Positions 1 to 5,479 are shown, counted from the first letter of the stretch. The stretch is DNA of 5,479 nucleotides from Actinomycetes bacterium (GCA_023428065.1 JAEYZI010000035.1:1-5479); one strand, 5' to 3'. Translations and numbers: made by a program. The notes: generated by a model not told the origin, from the sequence alone.

Positions 1-322
1 CCGCCTGACCCGAGGGGCCGCCGCCCGTGATCTTCGCCTTCACGTCGTAGGAGCCGAGCAGGTCGAGCACCTTGAAGGGGTCGTTGATGAGCTGCTGGTG
101 CAGCTTGTTCGGGAAGTAGTCCTCGAGGGTGCGCCCGTTCACGGTGAACTCGCCGCCGCCCGGCGTGAGCCGGACGCGGGCGATGGCCTCCTTGCGGCGG
201 CCGACGGCCGCGCCCGAGACGTTGAGCACGGCGCGGGGCGCGCGGGGGGCCTCGTCGGCCGGGGTCTCGGTCGAGAAGGAGGTGAGCACCTCGTCCGAAA
301 CGGTGTCTTCGATCTTCGCCAT
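1..322 (-). CDS. rpsI: 30S ribosomal protein S9 (5' part; gene runs off the left edge)
   Basis: S9 is a small-subunit protein of the ribosome head whose C-terminal tail reaches the P-site tRNA. The ATG is at 322-320, and 107 codons are readable before the window ends, so the basic C-terminal part is missing (actinobacterial S9 is usually about 160 residues). Residues 1-30 form an acidic, Ala/Pro-containing N-terminal extension of the kind seen in actinobacteria. The S9 core begins at about residue 32, with VGRRKEAIARVRL at 40-52, NGR at 62-64, the DYFP segment at 68-71, and ITGGGPSGQA at 98-107, the start of the family signature. A GAGGA Shine-Dalgarno sequence (335-331) lies 8 nt before the ATG and supports this start. 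The gene follows the rplM stop by 29 nt with no promoter or terminator visible between them, so the two are almost certainly cotranscribed, the usual rplM-rpsI pairing. The frame is open throughout. Confidence 0.96.
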   Translation of the reverse strand, partial: MAKIEDTVSDEVLTSFSTETPADEAPRAPRAVLNVSGAAVGRRKEAIARVRLTPGGGEFTVNGRTLEDYFPNKLHQQLINDPFKVLDLLGSYDVKAKITGGGPSGQA

Positions 323-351
323 CAGTGATGTCCTCAGAAGTCTCTCGGCGC

Positions 352-798
352 TTACTGCGCGACCTGGGTGAGCGTGTAGGGCTTGGGCTGCTGCGCGGCG
401 TGCGGGTGCTCGGCGCCCGCGTAGACCTTCAGCTTCTTGATCTGGGCGCGACCCAGCGAGTTCTTCGGCAGCATGCCGCGGATGGCCTTCTCGACCGCGC
501 GGGTCGGGTGCTTCTCGAGGAGCTCCGAGTAGCTCGTGGCCGTGAGGCCACCCGGGTAACCCGAGTGGCGGTAGGCCTTCTTCTGCGCGAGCTTCGCACC
601 CGTGAGCGCGACCTTGTCGGCGTTCACGATGATGACGAAGTCGCCCATGTCCATGTGGGGGGCGAAGGTCGCCTTGTGCTTGCCGCGGAGGATCGCCGCA
701 GCGTGGCTCGCGAGGCGACCGAGCACGACGTCGGTGGCGTCGATGACGATCCACTCGCGCTTGATATCCGCCGGCGTGGGGCTGAAAGTACGCGTCAT
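352..798 (-). CDS. rplM: 50S ribosomal protein L13
   Basis: L13 is an early-assembly protein of the large ribosomal subunit that binds 23S rRNA. The 148-residue product has normal bacterial length and is complete. Visible family segments are REWIVIDATDVVLGRLAS (14-31), the RHSGYPGGL stretch (77-85), GMLPKNSLGR (108-117) and LKVYAGAEHPHAAQQP (123-138). The start at 798-796 (ATG) gives the MTRTFSP N-terminus I recall as normal for related actinobacteria. No strong Shine-Dalgarno is present; the best upstream purine stretch is GAATCGAG. The gene is first in an rplM-rpsI unit, with 29 nt to rpsI. It is separated from truA by 131 nt holding a candidate promoter and two hairpins, so it is probably transcribed independently of truA and may be controlled through its leader. 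Codon choice is strongly biased to C/G-ending codons, as expected for a highly expressed gene. Confidence 0.98.
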   Translation of the reverse strand: MTRTFSPTPADIKREWIVIDATDVVLGRLASHAAAILRGKHKATFAPHMDMGDFVIIVNADKVALTGAKLAQKKAYRHSGYPGGLTATSYSELLEKHPTRAVEKAIRGMLPKNSLGRAQIKKLKVYAGAEHPHAAQQPKPYTLTQVAQ

Positions 799-849
799 GA
801 GATGACTCGATTCTTGTCGGTGGTGTTCGTGAATCCCGCTCCGGTGTGC

Positions 850-873
850 GTTCCGGCCTCGAGGAGGCGGAAC
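850..873 (-). promoter_or_regulatory. Strong hairpin in the rplM leader
   Basis: On the minus strand the arm GTTCC-GCCTC pairs with GAGGC-C-GGAAC around a CTC triloop. This gives 10 Watson-Crick pairs interrupted by a single bulged C. It lies 51 nt upstream of the rplM start. Neither strand has a T-run after the stem, so it does not look like a canonical intrinsic terminator. Position and stability suggest a structured leader element of rplM-rpsI, for example a site for autogenous control by a ribosomal protein. The structure is read from the sequence; the regulatory role is inference. Confidence 0.5.
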
Positions 874-898
874 CCGACGGTGGAGGGCCCAACTGGTC

Positions 899-917
899 GT
901 CCGCGCGGCGCGCAGAC
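899..917 (-). promoter_or_regulatory. GC-rich hairpin at the 5' end of the rplM leader
   Basis: The minus strand holds an 8-bp stem, GTCTGCGC pairing with GCGCGGAC (one T-G wobble), closing a 3-nt GCC loop. It would start about 4 nt into the transcript if the -10 at 932-927 is used, and it precedes the hairpin at 850-873. No T-tract follows. It could stabilise the 5' end of the mRNA or form part of a larger leader fold. GC-rich DNA produces such stems by chance fairly often, so confidence is modest. Confidence 0.4.
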
Positions 918-926
918 AACCTCAAC

Positions 927-956
927 AGACTAGTCGATGAGGGCGTCGTCCGGCAA
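927..956 (-). promoter_or_regulatory. Candidate promoter for rplM-rpsI overlapping the end of truA
   Basis: The minus strand has TTGCCG (956-951), an 18-nt spacer, and TAGTCT (932-927), which fits the actinobacterial TANNNT -10. The first three bases of the -10 are the truA stop codon. Transcription would start near position 920, giving an rplM leader of about 120 nt. The gap between truA and rplM is long compared with that between rplM and rpsI, which also fits a separate start. No experimental support is available here. Confidence 0.5.
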
Positions 957-1829
957 ACCGCGCTTCGCCCGCGTCTGCTCCGCGCGCGCGGCGAGCTCGG
1001 CATCCGGCGGGTACCCCACCTCGACGAGCGTGAGCCCGCGTGCCGGCATGACGATGAACTCGCTCGTGCGGCGCGCCTCGTCGCGGATGCCGGCGACCCG
1101 CTCCGCCGCGAGACGCCCCTCCCCCGCCGCGACGCACGCGCCCACGAGGGCCCGCACCATCGAATGGCAGAACGCGTCGGCGCGCACGCGTGCGACGAGC
1201 ACGCCGTCGTCGTCGCGCGCCCAGGAGAACTCCTGGAGCGTGCGGATGGTGGTCGCCCCCTCGCGCGGTCGGCAGTAGGCGGCGAAGTCGTGGAGGCCGA
1301 GCAGCGACCGGGCGGCGGCGTCCATCGCGTCGACGTCGAGCTCGGCGGGGTGCCACAGGGTGAAGCTGCGCGTCCGGGGGTCGCGCAGCGCGACGGCATC
1401 CGCGATGCGGTACTCGTAGCGCCGCCACACCGCCGAGAAGCGCGCGTCGAAGCCCTCGGGCGCCGGACCGGCGCGCAGGATCTGCACGTCGGACGCCGCG
1501 CCGACGATGCCGTTGATCCGCCGCGCGAGGGAGGCGGCGCCCGCAGCCCCCGCTCCGCGCCCGCGCGGCCTGCGCTCGAGCTGGGCGAGCTGCTCGGGCG
1601 CGAGATCGAGGTGCGCGACCTGCCCGATCGCGTGCACCCCGACATCCGTGCGGCCCGCGACGGTGAGGCGCGGCGGCGCGACCCCCGCCCGCCCGAAGAG
1701 CGTCGCGAGGGCGTCCTCGAGAACGCCCTGCACGGTGCGCAGACCCGGCTGGCGCGCCCAGCCCGTGAAGTCGGTGCCGTCGTAGGCGAGATCCAGCCGG
1801 ATGCGCGCCGCGGCTTCCGGGGTGTTCAC
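930..1829 (-). CDS. truA: tRNA pseudouridine synthase A (positions 38-40)
   Basis: TruA converts uridines 38-40 in the anticodon stem of many tRNAs to pseudouridine; it acts in the cytosol as a homodimer without a cofactor. The 299-residue product carries the N-terminal RIRLDLAYDGTDFTGWARQPG segment (9-29) and the catalytic motif GRTDVGVHA (59-67), with the nucleophile Asp62. Further landmarks are FSAVWRRYEYRI (131-142), HDFAAYC (180-186), FCHSMVRALVGACVAAGEGR (220-239) and ARGLTLVEVGY (263-273). A low-complexity Arg/Gly/Ala insert at 87-100 makes it longer than the E. coli enzyme; similar inserts are common in actinobacteria. The start is GTG at 1829-1827. An in-frame TAA lies four codons upstream at 1841-1839, and no Shine-Dalgarno precedes the start, so a longer product is excluded and a leaderless mRNA is likely. 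Its neighbour upstream is the divergent acyltransferase, and rplM follows 131 nt downstream. Confidence 0.97.
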   Translation of the reverse strand: MNTPEAAARIRLDLAYDGTDFTGWARQPGLRTVQGVLEDALATLFGRAGVAPPRLTVAGRTDVGVHAIGQVAHLDLAPEQLAQLERRPRGRGAGAAGAASLARRINGIVGAASDVQILRAGPAPEGFDARFSAVWRRYEYRIADAVALRDPRTRSFTLWHPAELDVDAMDAAARSLLGLHDFAAYCRPREGATTIRTLQEFSWARDDDGVLVARVRADAFCHSMVRALVGACVAAGEGRLAAERVAGIRDEARRTSEFIVMPARGLTLVEVGYPPDAELAARAEQTRAKRGLPDDALID

Positions 1830-1835
1830 GTGGCG

Positions 1836-1841
1836 AGTTTA
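1836..1841 (-). promoter_or_regulatory. Candidate -10 element of a leaderless truA promoter
   Basis: The minus strand reads TAAACT (1841-1836), then six bases, then the GTG of truA at 1829. With the usual 6-7 nt from -10 to start site, transcription would begin at the G of the start codon. No purine-rich ribosome site is present between the element and the GTG. No good -35 is seen at 17-18 nt, which is common for actinobacterial promoters. Because the inverted repeat after rplQ should end upstream transcription, truA needs its own promoter, and this is the best candidate. Confidence 0.55.
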
Positions 1842-1845
1842 GGCT
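1840..1845 (+). promoter_or_regulatory. Candidate -10 element for the acyltransferase
   Basis: The plus strand reads TAGGCT, a TANNNT match, 18 nt before the acyltransferase ATG. It would start RNA near 1852, leaving a 5' UTR of about 12 nt. A weak -35-like TTCCGG (1815-1820) lies 19 nt upstream. The element overlaps the truA -10 on the other strand by two bases (1840-1841). The GGAG at 1846-1849 lies 14 nt before the ATG, too far for an ideal ribosome site. Inferred from position and sequence only. Confidence 0.35.
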
Positions 1846-1863
1846 GGAGACGGTGACCCGCCG

Positions 1864-3765
1864 ATGACACCACGCACACCCGATCCCGGAGACGAGCGCA
1901 CCGGAGCGCGCCCGTCCGGTTCCGCGCGCGTGCCGGGGCTCGACGGGCTCCGCGCGATCGCCGTCGCGCTCGTGGTCGTCTTCCATCTCACGCCCGGCGC
2001 GGTCCCCGGCGGCTACCTCGGCGTCGACGTGTTCTTCGTCGTGAGCGGCTTCATCATCACGCGCCTGCTGCTCGTCGAGCACGCGGAGTCGGGGCGCATC
2101 GCCCTCGGCGCGTTCTGGAAGCGGCGCGCCCGGCGGCTCCTGCCCGCGCTCGTCGTGCTGCTGCTCGCGTGCACGAGCGCCGCCCTCCTCGTCGGCGGCG
2201 ACGTGCTCGTCGGTGTCGGGGCGCAGCTCGCCACGGCGCTCACCTTCTCGAGCAACTGGTACTTCATGGCGAGCGGGAGCGACTACTTCGCGAGCACGGC
2301 GCCCGAGCTCTTCCGCAACCTGTGGTCGCTCGCGGTCGAAGAGCAGTTCTATCTGCTGTGGCCGCTCGCCCTGCTGTTCCTCGTGCTGCGACTCCCCCGC
2401 CCCGCGCGGCTCGTCGCACTCGCGCTCGCGACCGCCGCATCCGCAATCGCGATGGGCGTCTTCCTGACACCCGGCGACCCGACCTCCGTCTACTACGGCA
2501 CGGGCACGCACGCGTTCGGCCTCACACTCGGCGCACTGCTCGCGGTCGCGAGCCACGCCTGGTCGCCGCGTGCGCTCGAGTGGTCCCGCGGCGCGCGGCG
2601 GACGCTCGGGGCCGCGGGCGTCGCCGGCCTCGCCGGCATCCTCGCGCTGTCGTTCGTCATGCCCGGCACGGCCGACTGGGCCTACCGTGGCGGACTCGTC
2701 GGCGTCGCGGTGCTCACGACCGCCACCATCGCCGCCTTCCTCGTGCCCGGCTCGCCCCTCGCGCGCGGCATCGACGCGGCCCCGCTGCGCTGGGTGGGCC
2801 GTCGCAGCTACGGCATCTACCTGTGGCACTGGCCCGTCTTCGTGCTCCTCGCGGCAGCCCTGCCCACCTGGGTCGGCGACCCCGTGCTCGCGTGGGTGCT
2901 GGGAGGCATCGCCGCCGTCGTCACGGTCGCAGCCGCGGCGCTGAGCTTCCGCTTCGTGGAGACGCCCATCCGCGAGGCCGGCTTCCGTGCGACGCTCACC
3001 GCGTGGGCGAGCGGTTGGCGCGGACCCCGTCTCGCGACCGTGGGCACCGCGGCGACCCTCGTGCTCACGCTCGCGGGCGTCGCCGGCACGAGCGCGGCCC
3101 TCGTGCTGCAGCCGCGGCAGAGCGACGTCGCCGACCGCATCCAGGCGGGGCAGGACGCGATCAGGGAGACGCAGACGCCCGCCCCGGCACCCGAAACCTC
3201 CGCGACCCCCGCTCCCACGGGGCCGCCCCAGCAGCTCCAGGGCGATCAGATCACGGCCGTCGGCGACTCCGTCATGCTCGCGGCGGTGCCCGAGCTGCAG
3301 GCCGCGTTCCCCGGCATCCAGATCGATGCGGCGGTCTCGCGGCAGATGTCGGCGGCCCCCGACATCCTGCGCGGCATGCGGGATGCCGGAACGCTGCGCC
3401 CCGTCGTCGTGGTGGCGCTCGGCACCAACGGATCGGTGGCCGACGAGACGCTCACCGCCATCCGCGGGATCCTCGGGCCGGAGCGCGAGCTCGTGCTCGT
3501 GACGGCGCAGGCGCCGCGCGGATGGATCCCCGACGTCAACGCGAAGCTCGGCTCGTTCGCGTGGCAGTACCGCGACGTCGAGCTCGCCGACTGGTACGCC
3601 GCCATCCAGCCCCATCTCGACGTGCTCGCGCGCGACAAGGTGCACTTCGGCGGGGCGGGCGCCCGCATCTTCACCGCGACGATCCAGGAGGCCCTCACGC
3701 GCCTCGCGGCGCTGCCGCCCGTACGCGACGAGGCGGCCGACGAGTCGCTCCCGCGCCCCGTCTGA
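1864..3765 (+). CDS. Membrane O-acyltransferase with C-terminal SGNH domain (OatA/OafA-like)
   Basis: This two-domain envelope enzyme probably takes acyl (usually acetyl) groups across the membrane and transfers them to an extracytoplasmic glycan. Residues 24-375 form an acyltransferase-3 domain with about ten predicted membrane segments. Its Arg30-x10-His41 motif holds the expected key histidine; GGYLGVDVFFVVSGFIIT (49-66), LWSLAVEEQFYLLWP (153-167) and RSYGIYLWHWPVF (314-326) are typical family blocks. A further membrane helix (391-415) and a Pro/Ala/Thr linker (438-457) lead to an external SGNH domain with AVGDSVML (465-472, Ser469), ALGTNG (518-523, Asn522) and DKVHF (591-595, Asp591/His594), so the catalytic residues are intact. 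The GDSVML, GTNG and DxVH forms resemble peptidoglycan O-acetyltransferase OatA, but substrate cannot be assigned from sequence; another cell-wall polysaccharide is possible. The ATG at 1864 leaves a 23-residue cytosolic lead; no well-spaced Shine-Dalgarno is seen. It diverges from truA and converges on rplQ, and is otherwise unrelated to these genes. Confidence 0.9.
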   Translation: MTPRTPDPGDERTGARPSGSARVPGLDGLRAIAVALVVVFHLTPGAVPGGYLGVDVFFVVSGFIITRLLLVEHAESGRIALGAFWKRRARRLLPALVVLLLACTSAALLVGGDVLVGVGAQLATALTFSSNWYFMASGSDYFASTAPELFRNLWSLAVEEQFYLLWPLALLFLVLRLPRPARLVALALATAASAIAMGVFLTPGDPTSVYYGTGTHAFGLTLGALLAVASHAWSPRALEWSRGARRTLGAAGVAGLAGILALSFVMPGTADWAYRGGLVGVAVLTTATIAAFLVPGSPLARGIDAAPLRWVGRRSYGIYLWHWPVFVLLAAALPTWVGDPVLAWVLGGIAAVVTVAAAALSFRFVETPIREAGFRATLTAWASGWRGPRLATVGTAATLVLTLAGVAGTSAALVLQPRQSDVADRIQAGQDAIRETQTPAPAPETSATPAPTGPPQQLQGDQITAVGDSVMLAAVPELQAAFPGIQIDAAVSRQMSAAPDILRGMRDAGTLRPVVVVALGTNGSVADETLTAIRGILGPERELVLVTAQAPRGWIPDVNAKLGSFAWQYRDVELADWYAAIQPHLDVLARDKVHFGGAGARIFTATIQEALTRLAALPPVRDEAADESLPRPV

Positions 3766-3807
3766 CGCCGCCCCGCCGTCCGCGGGCCCACATCGGCGCC
3801 CGGAACG

Positions 3808-3840
3808 CAGGAAGCCCCGCTCGGTGAGCGGGGCTTCCTG
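3808..3840. terminator. Bidirectional terminator between rplQ and the acyltransferase
   Basis: A perfect inverted repeat pairs CAGGAAGCCCCGCTC with GAGCGGGGCTTCCTG around a 3-nt loop (15 bp). It starts 42 nt after the acyltransferase stop on the plus strand and 16 nt after the rplQ stop on the minus strand. Placement between convergent genes and symmetry indicate termination in both directions. Neither flank has a real T-run (TCGAATG on the plus side, CGTTCC on the minus side), as is common for actinobacterial terminators. Confidence 0.85.
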
Positions 3841-3856
3841 TCGAATGGGTGCGAGG

Positions 3857-4408
3857 TTACTTCTCCTCGGACTCCGGCGCGTCTTCGGTCGACTCCTCGG
3901 CGGGGGTCTCCTCGGCGGCGGCCTCGGTCTCCTCGACCGACTCCTCGGCGGGGGTCTCGGTCTCCTCGACCGGGGCCTCCTCGGCGGGGGCGGCCTTCGG
4001 GGTCTCGACGCGGGCAGCCGACTTCTTCGACGAGGCGGGCTTCTTCACGACCGGCTCGAGCACGAGCTCGATGACCGCCATGGGCGCGTTGTCGCCCTTG
4101 CGGTTGCCGATCTTCGTGATGCGGGTGTAGCCGCCCTCGCGGTCGGCGACGAGCGGCGCGATCTCCGTGAAGAGCTCGTGCACGACCGTCTTGTCGTGGA
4201 TGACCGACAGCACGCGACGACGCGAGTGCAGGTCGCCGCGCTTGGCGAAGGTGATGAGGCGCTCGGCCAGCGGACGCAGGCGCTTCGCCTTCGTCTCGGT
4301 GGTCGTGATGCTCTTGTGCGTGAAGAGGGCCGCGGCGAGGTTCGCGAGCAGAAGGCGCTCGTGCGCCGGACCGCCGCCGAGACGGGGACCCTTGGTGGGC
4401 TGGGGCAT
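3857..4408 (-). CDS. rplQ: 50S ribosomal protein L17 with acidic C-terminal tail
   Basis: L17 is a large-subunit protein near the peptide exit tunnel. The core covers residues 1-120: MPQPTKGPRLGGGPAHERLLLANLAAALF at the N-terminus, TTTETKAKRLRPLAERLIT (35-53), a basic stretch with HSRRRVLS (61-68) and the closing YTRITKIGNRKGDNAPMAVIELV (94-116). Residues 121-183 are an extension: first a Lys/Ser/Ala stretch (122-133), then a Glu/Ala/Pro/Thr-rich segment with the heptad ETPAEES occurring twice. Extended L17 tails are frequent in actinobacteria, and this one is likely disordered. The ATG at 4408-4406 is preceded by GGAGA with a 10-nt gap. The gene follows rpoA by 70 nt, as in the usual alpha operon, and is the last gene of that unit because the inverted repeat at 3808-3840 follows directly. 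Confidence 0.97.
   Translation of the reverse strand: MPQPTKGPRLGGGPAHERLLLANLAAALFTHKSITTTETKAKRLRPLAERLITFAKRGDLHSRRRVLSVIHDKTVVHELFTEIAPLVADREGGYTRITKIGNRKGDNAPMAVIELVLEPVVKKPASSKKSAARVETPKAAPAEEAPVEETETPAEESVEETEAAAEETPAEESTEDAPESEEK
3890..3958 (-). repeat. rplQ: In-frame direct repeat within the L17 tail
   Basis: Two identical 21-bp copies (3890-3910 and 3938-3958) are 48 bp apart, exactly 16 codons. Each encodes ETPAEES. Shorter Glu-rich copies of the GTCGAGGAGACCGAG type lie between and beside them. The pattern suggests that the tail grew or shrinks by in-frame duplication; it is part of the coding sequence and not a mobile element. Confidence 0.75.
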
Positions 4409-4410
4409 GA

Positions 4411-4446
4411 TCAGTCGTTCTCCAGGATGTGCGCGTCGCGGGTCAT
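4411..4446 (-). other. Possible 11-codon leader ORF directly before rplQ
   Basis: An ATG at 4446-4444 opens an 11-codon frame (MTRDAHILEND) that ends in TGA two bases before the rplQ ATG. Such spacing would permit translational coupling. There is no Shine-Dalgarno before this ATG, and it lies in the loop of the hairpin at 4433-4454. It may be chance. Conservation has not been tested. Confidence 0.15.
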
Positions 4447-4454
4447 CGCGACGC
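4433..4454 (-). promoter_or_regulatory. Hairpin in the rpoA-rplQ intergenic gap
   Basis: The minus strand forms an 8-bp perfect stem, GCGTCGCG pairing with CGCGACGC, closing a 6-nt loop ATGACC. It sits between the rpoA stop and the rplQ ribosome site. No T-run follows, so full termination is unlikely. It could tune the rpoA:rplQ transcript ratio or serve as an RNA processing or stability element. The role is inferred. Confidence 0.4.
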
Positions 4455-4478
4455 AGCGGGTTTCGGGGTCAGGGGCGG

Positions 4479-5468
4479 TCAGACGGTCTCGTCGTCGTAT
4501 CCGCCGTAGAAGTGCGCGCCGTCGAAGCCGGGCACGCTGTCCTTGAGCGAGAGGCCGAGCTCGACGAGCTTGTCCTTCACCTCGTCCACGGACTTCTGAC
4601 CGAAGTTGCGGATGTTCATGAGCTGCGTCTCCGAGAGGGCGACGAGCTCGCTGACGGTGTTGATGCCCTCGCGCTTGAGGCAGTTGTACGAGCGCACCGA
4701 GAGGTCGAGGTCCTCGATGGGCATCGACAGCTCGCTCGAGAGCACGGCGTCGACCGGCGCGGGGCCGATCTCGATGCCCTCGGCGGCGGTGTTGAGCTCA
4801 CGGGCGAGACCGAAGAGCTCGACGAGCGTACGACCGGCCGAGGCGATGGCGTCGCGCGGCGTGATCGCCGGCTTCGTCTCGACGTCGACCACGAGGCGGT
4901 CGAAGTCGGTGCGCTCGCCGGCACGGGTGGCCTCGACGCGGTAGGTGACCTTGAGCACGGGCGAGTAGATCGAGTCGACCGGGATCTGCCCGGCCTCGCT
5001 GAACTCGCTGCGGTTCTGCGTCGCCGAGACGTAGCCGCGGCCGCGCTCGATCGTGAGCTCGAGGTCGAACTTCGCCTTGTCGTTGAGCGTCGCGATGACG
5101 AGGTCCGGGTTGTGGATCTCGACACCGGCGGGCGCCGAGATGTCGGCAGCCGTCACCTGGCCCGCACCCGTCTTGCGCAGGTAGGCGGTGATGGGCTCGT
5201 CGTGCTCGCTCGAGACGACCAGGTTCTTGATGTTGAGGACGATCTCGACGACGTCCTCCTTGACACCGGGGATGGTGTCGAACTCGTGCTGGATGCCGTC
5301 GAGGCGGATGCTCGTGACCGCGGCGCCGGGGATGGAGGAGAGGAGGGTGCGACGCAGCGAGTTGCCGAGCGTGTAGCCGAAGCCGGGCTCGAGGGGCTCG
5401 ATGACGAACGCGGAGCGGAACTCCGAGATGACCTCTTCGGAGAGGGTGGGACGCTGTGCGATGAGCAC
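4479..5468 (-). CDS. rpoA: DNA-directed RNA polymerase subunit alpha
   Basis: The alpha subunit dimerises to seed RNA polymerase assembly, and its C-terminal domain contacts upstream promoter DNA and activators. The 329-residue protein is full length. The N-terminal domain spans about 1-228, with FVIEPLEPGFGYTLGNSLRRTLLSSIPGAAV (21-51), VPGVK-type IPGVKEDVVEIVLNIK (66-81) and VETKPAITPRDAIASAGRTLVELF (196-219). A linker leads to the C-terminal domain at about 245-310. There, SVRSYNCLKREGI (257-269) holds Arg259 and Asn262, equivalent to E. coli Arg265 and Asn268, and NFGQKSVDEVKDKL (288-301) forms the other DNA-facing part. An acidic tail ends in DDETV. The start is GTG at 5468-5466, with AAGGA (5479-5475) six bases upstream. 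It leads into rplQ after 70 nt. The upstream alpha-operon genes would lie beyond the right edge. Confidence 0.98.
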   Translation of the reverse strand: MLIAQRPTLSEEVISEFRSAFVIEPLEPGFGYTLGNSLRRTLLSSIPGAAVTSIRLDGIQHEFDTIPGVKEDVVEIVLNIKNLVVSSEHDEPITAYLRKTGAGQVTAADISAPAGVEIHNPDLVIATLNDKAKFDLELTIERGRGYVSATQNRSEFSEAGQIPVDSIYSPVLKVTYRVEATRAGERTDFDRLVVDVETKPAITPRDAIASAGRTLVELFGLARELNTAAEGIEIGPAPVDAVLSSELSMPIEDLDLSVRSYNCLKREGINTVSELVALSETQLMNIRNFGQKSVDEVKDKLVELGLSLKDSVPGFDGAHFYGGYDDETV

Positions 5469-5479
5469 GTGGTTTCCTT

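Noticed and set aside
850..873. Reading the strong hairpin as a terminator for truA
   Set aside because: No T-run follows on either strand, and it lies downstream of the candidate rplM promoter, so a leader element fits better.
846..1856. A 336-codon plus-strand open frame opposite truA
   Set aside because: The translation is low-complexity Arg/Ala/Gly and antisense to a full-length TruA with all its motifs.
1930..1932. GTG as an alternative start of the acyltransferase, just before the PGLDGLR motif
   Set aside because: No ribosome site precedes it, and it would leave almost no cytosolic residues before the first family motif. The ATG at 1864 is preferred, although its own ribosome site is weak.
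922..3645. A 907-codon open frame on the minus strand, opposite the acyltransferase and extending over truA
   Set aside because: It runs antisense to the acyltransferase and out of frame with truA, and its translation is Arg/Ala/Gly/Glu-rich with no recognisable domain. This is the usual shadow in very GC-rich DNA.
2169..3827. A 552-codon plus-strand open frame within the acyltransferase
   Set aside because: It is the same strand in another frame, with an extremely Arg-rich translation. The overlapping acyltransferase frame has clear family motifs throughout.
3824..4546. A plus-strand open frame with a Gly/Leu-rich repeat start, opposite rplQ
   Set aside because: The repeats are the complement of the Glu-rich L17 tail. 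No ribosome site or independent support was seen.

Overview
The window is very GC-rich, and its conserved proteins look actinobacterial. Examples are the alpha subunit beginning MLIAQRPTLSEE, L13 beginning MTRTFSP, L17 with a long acidic tail, and S9 with an N-terminal extension. The best guess is a member of Micrococcales, probably Microbacteriaceae. This is judged from recalled protein character, not from a search.

Reading right to left on the minus strand, the core genes are rpoA (4479-5468), rplQ (3857-4408), truA (930-1829), rplM (352-798) and the first 107 codons of rpsI (1-322, running off the left edge). One gene lies on the plus strand between rplQ and truA: a 633-residue membrane acyltransferase with a C-terminal SGNH domain (1864-3765), of the OatA/OafA type.

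The non-coding signals divide the locus into separate transcription units. A perfect 15-bp inverted repeat (3808-3840) lies between the convergent ends of rplQ and the acyltransferase and probably terminates both. The acyltransferase and truA diverge from only 34 bp, where two candidate -10 hexamers on opposite strands overlap. The truA hexamer is placed as expected for a leaderless GTG-start mRNA. A second candidate promoter overlaps the truA stop codon and would drive rplM-rpsI from a leader of about 120 nt. That leader carries two strong hairpins.

Functionally, the window combines transcription and translation machinery (RNAP alpha, L17, L13, S9), a tRNA pseudouridine synthase, and one envelope-modifying enzyme with no obvious link to them. 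No mobile element, CRISPR array, tRNA or rRNA was seen. Nothing here looks like a new multi-gene system. The observations most worth checking are the rplM leader structure, the overlapping divergent promoters, and the acyltransferase inserted into a ribosomal gene cluster.
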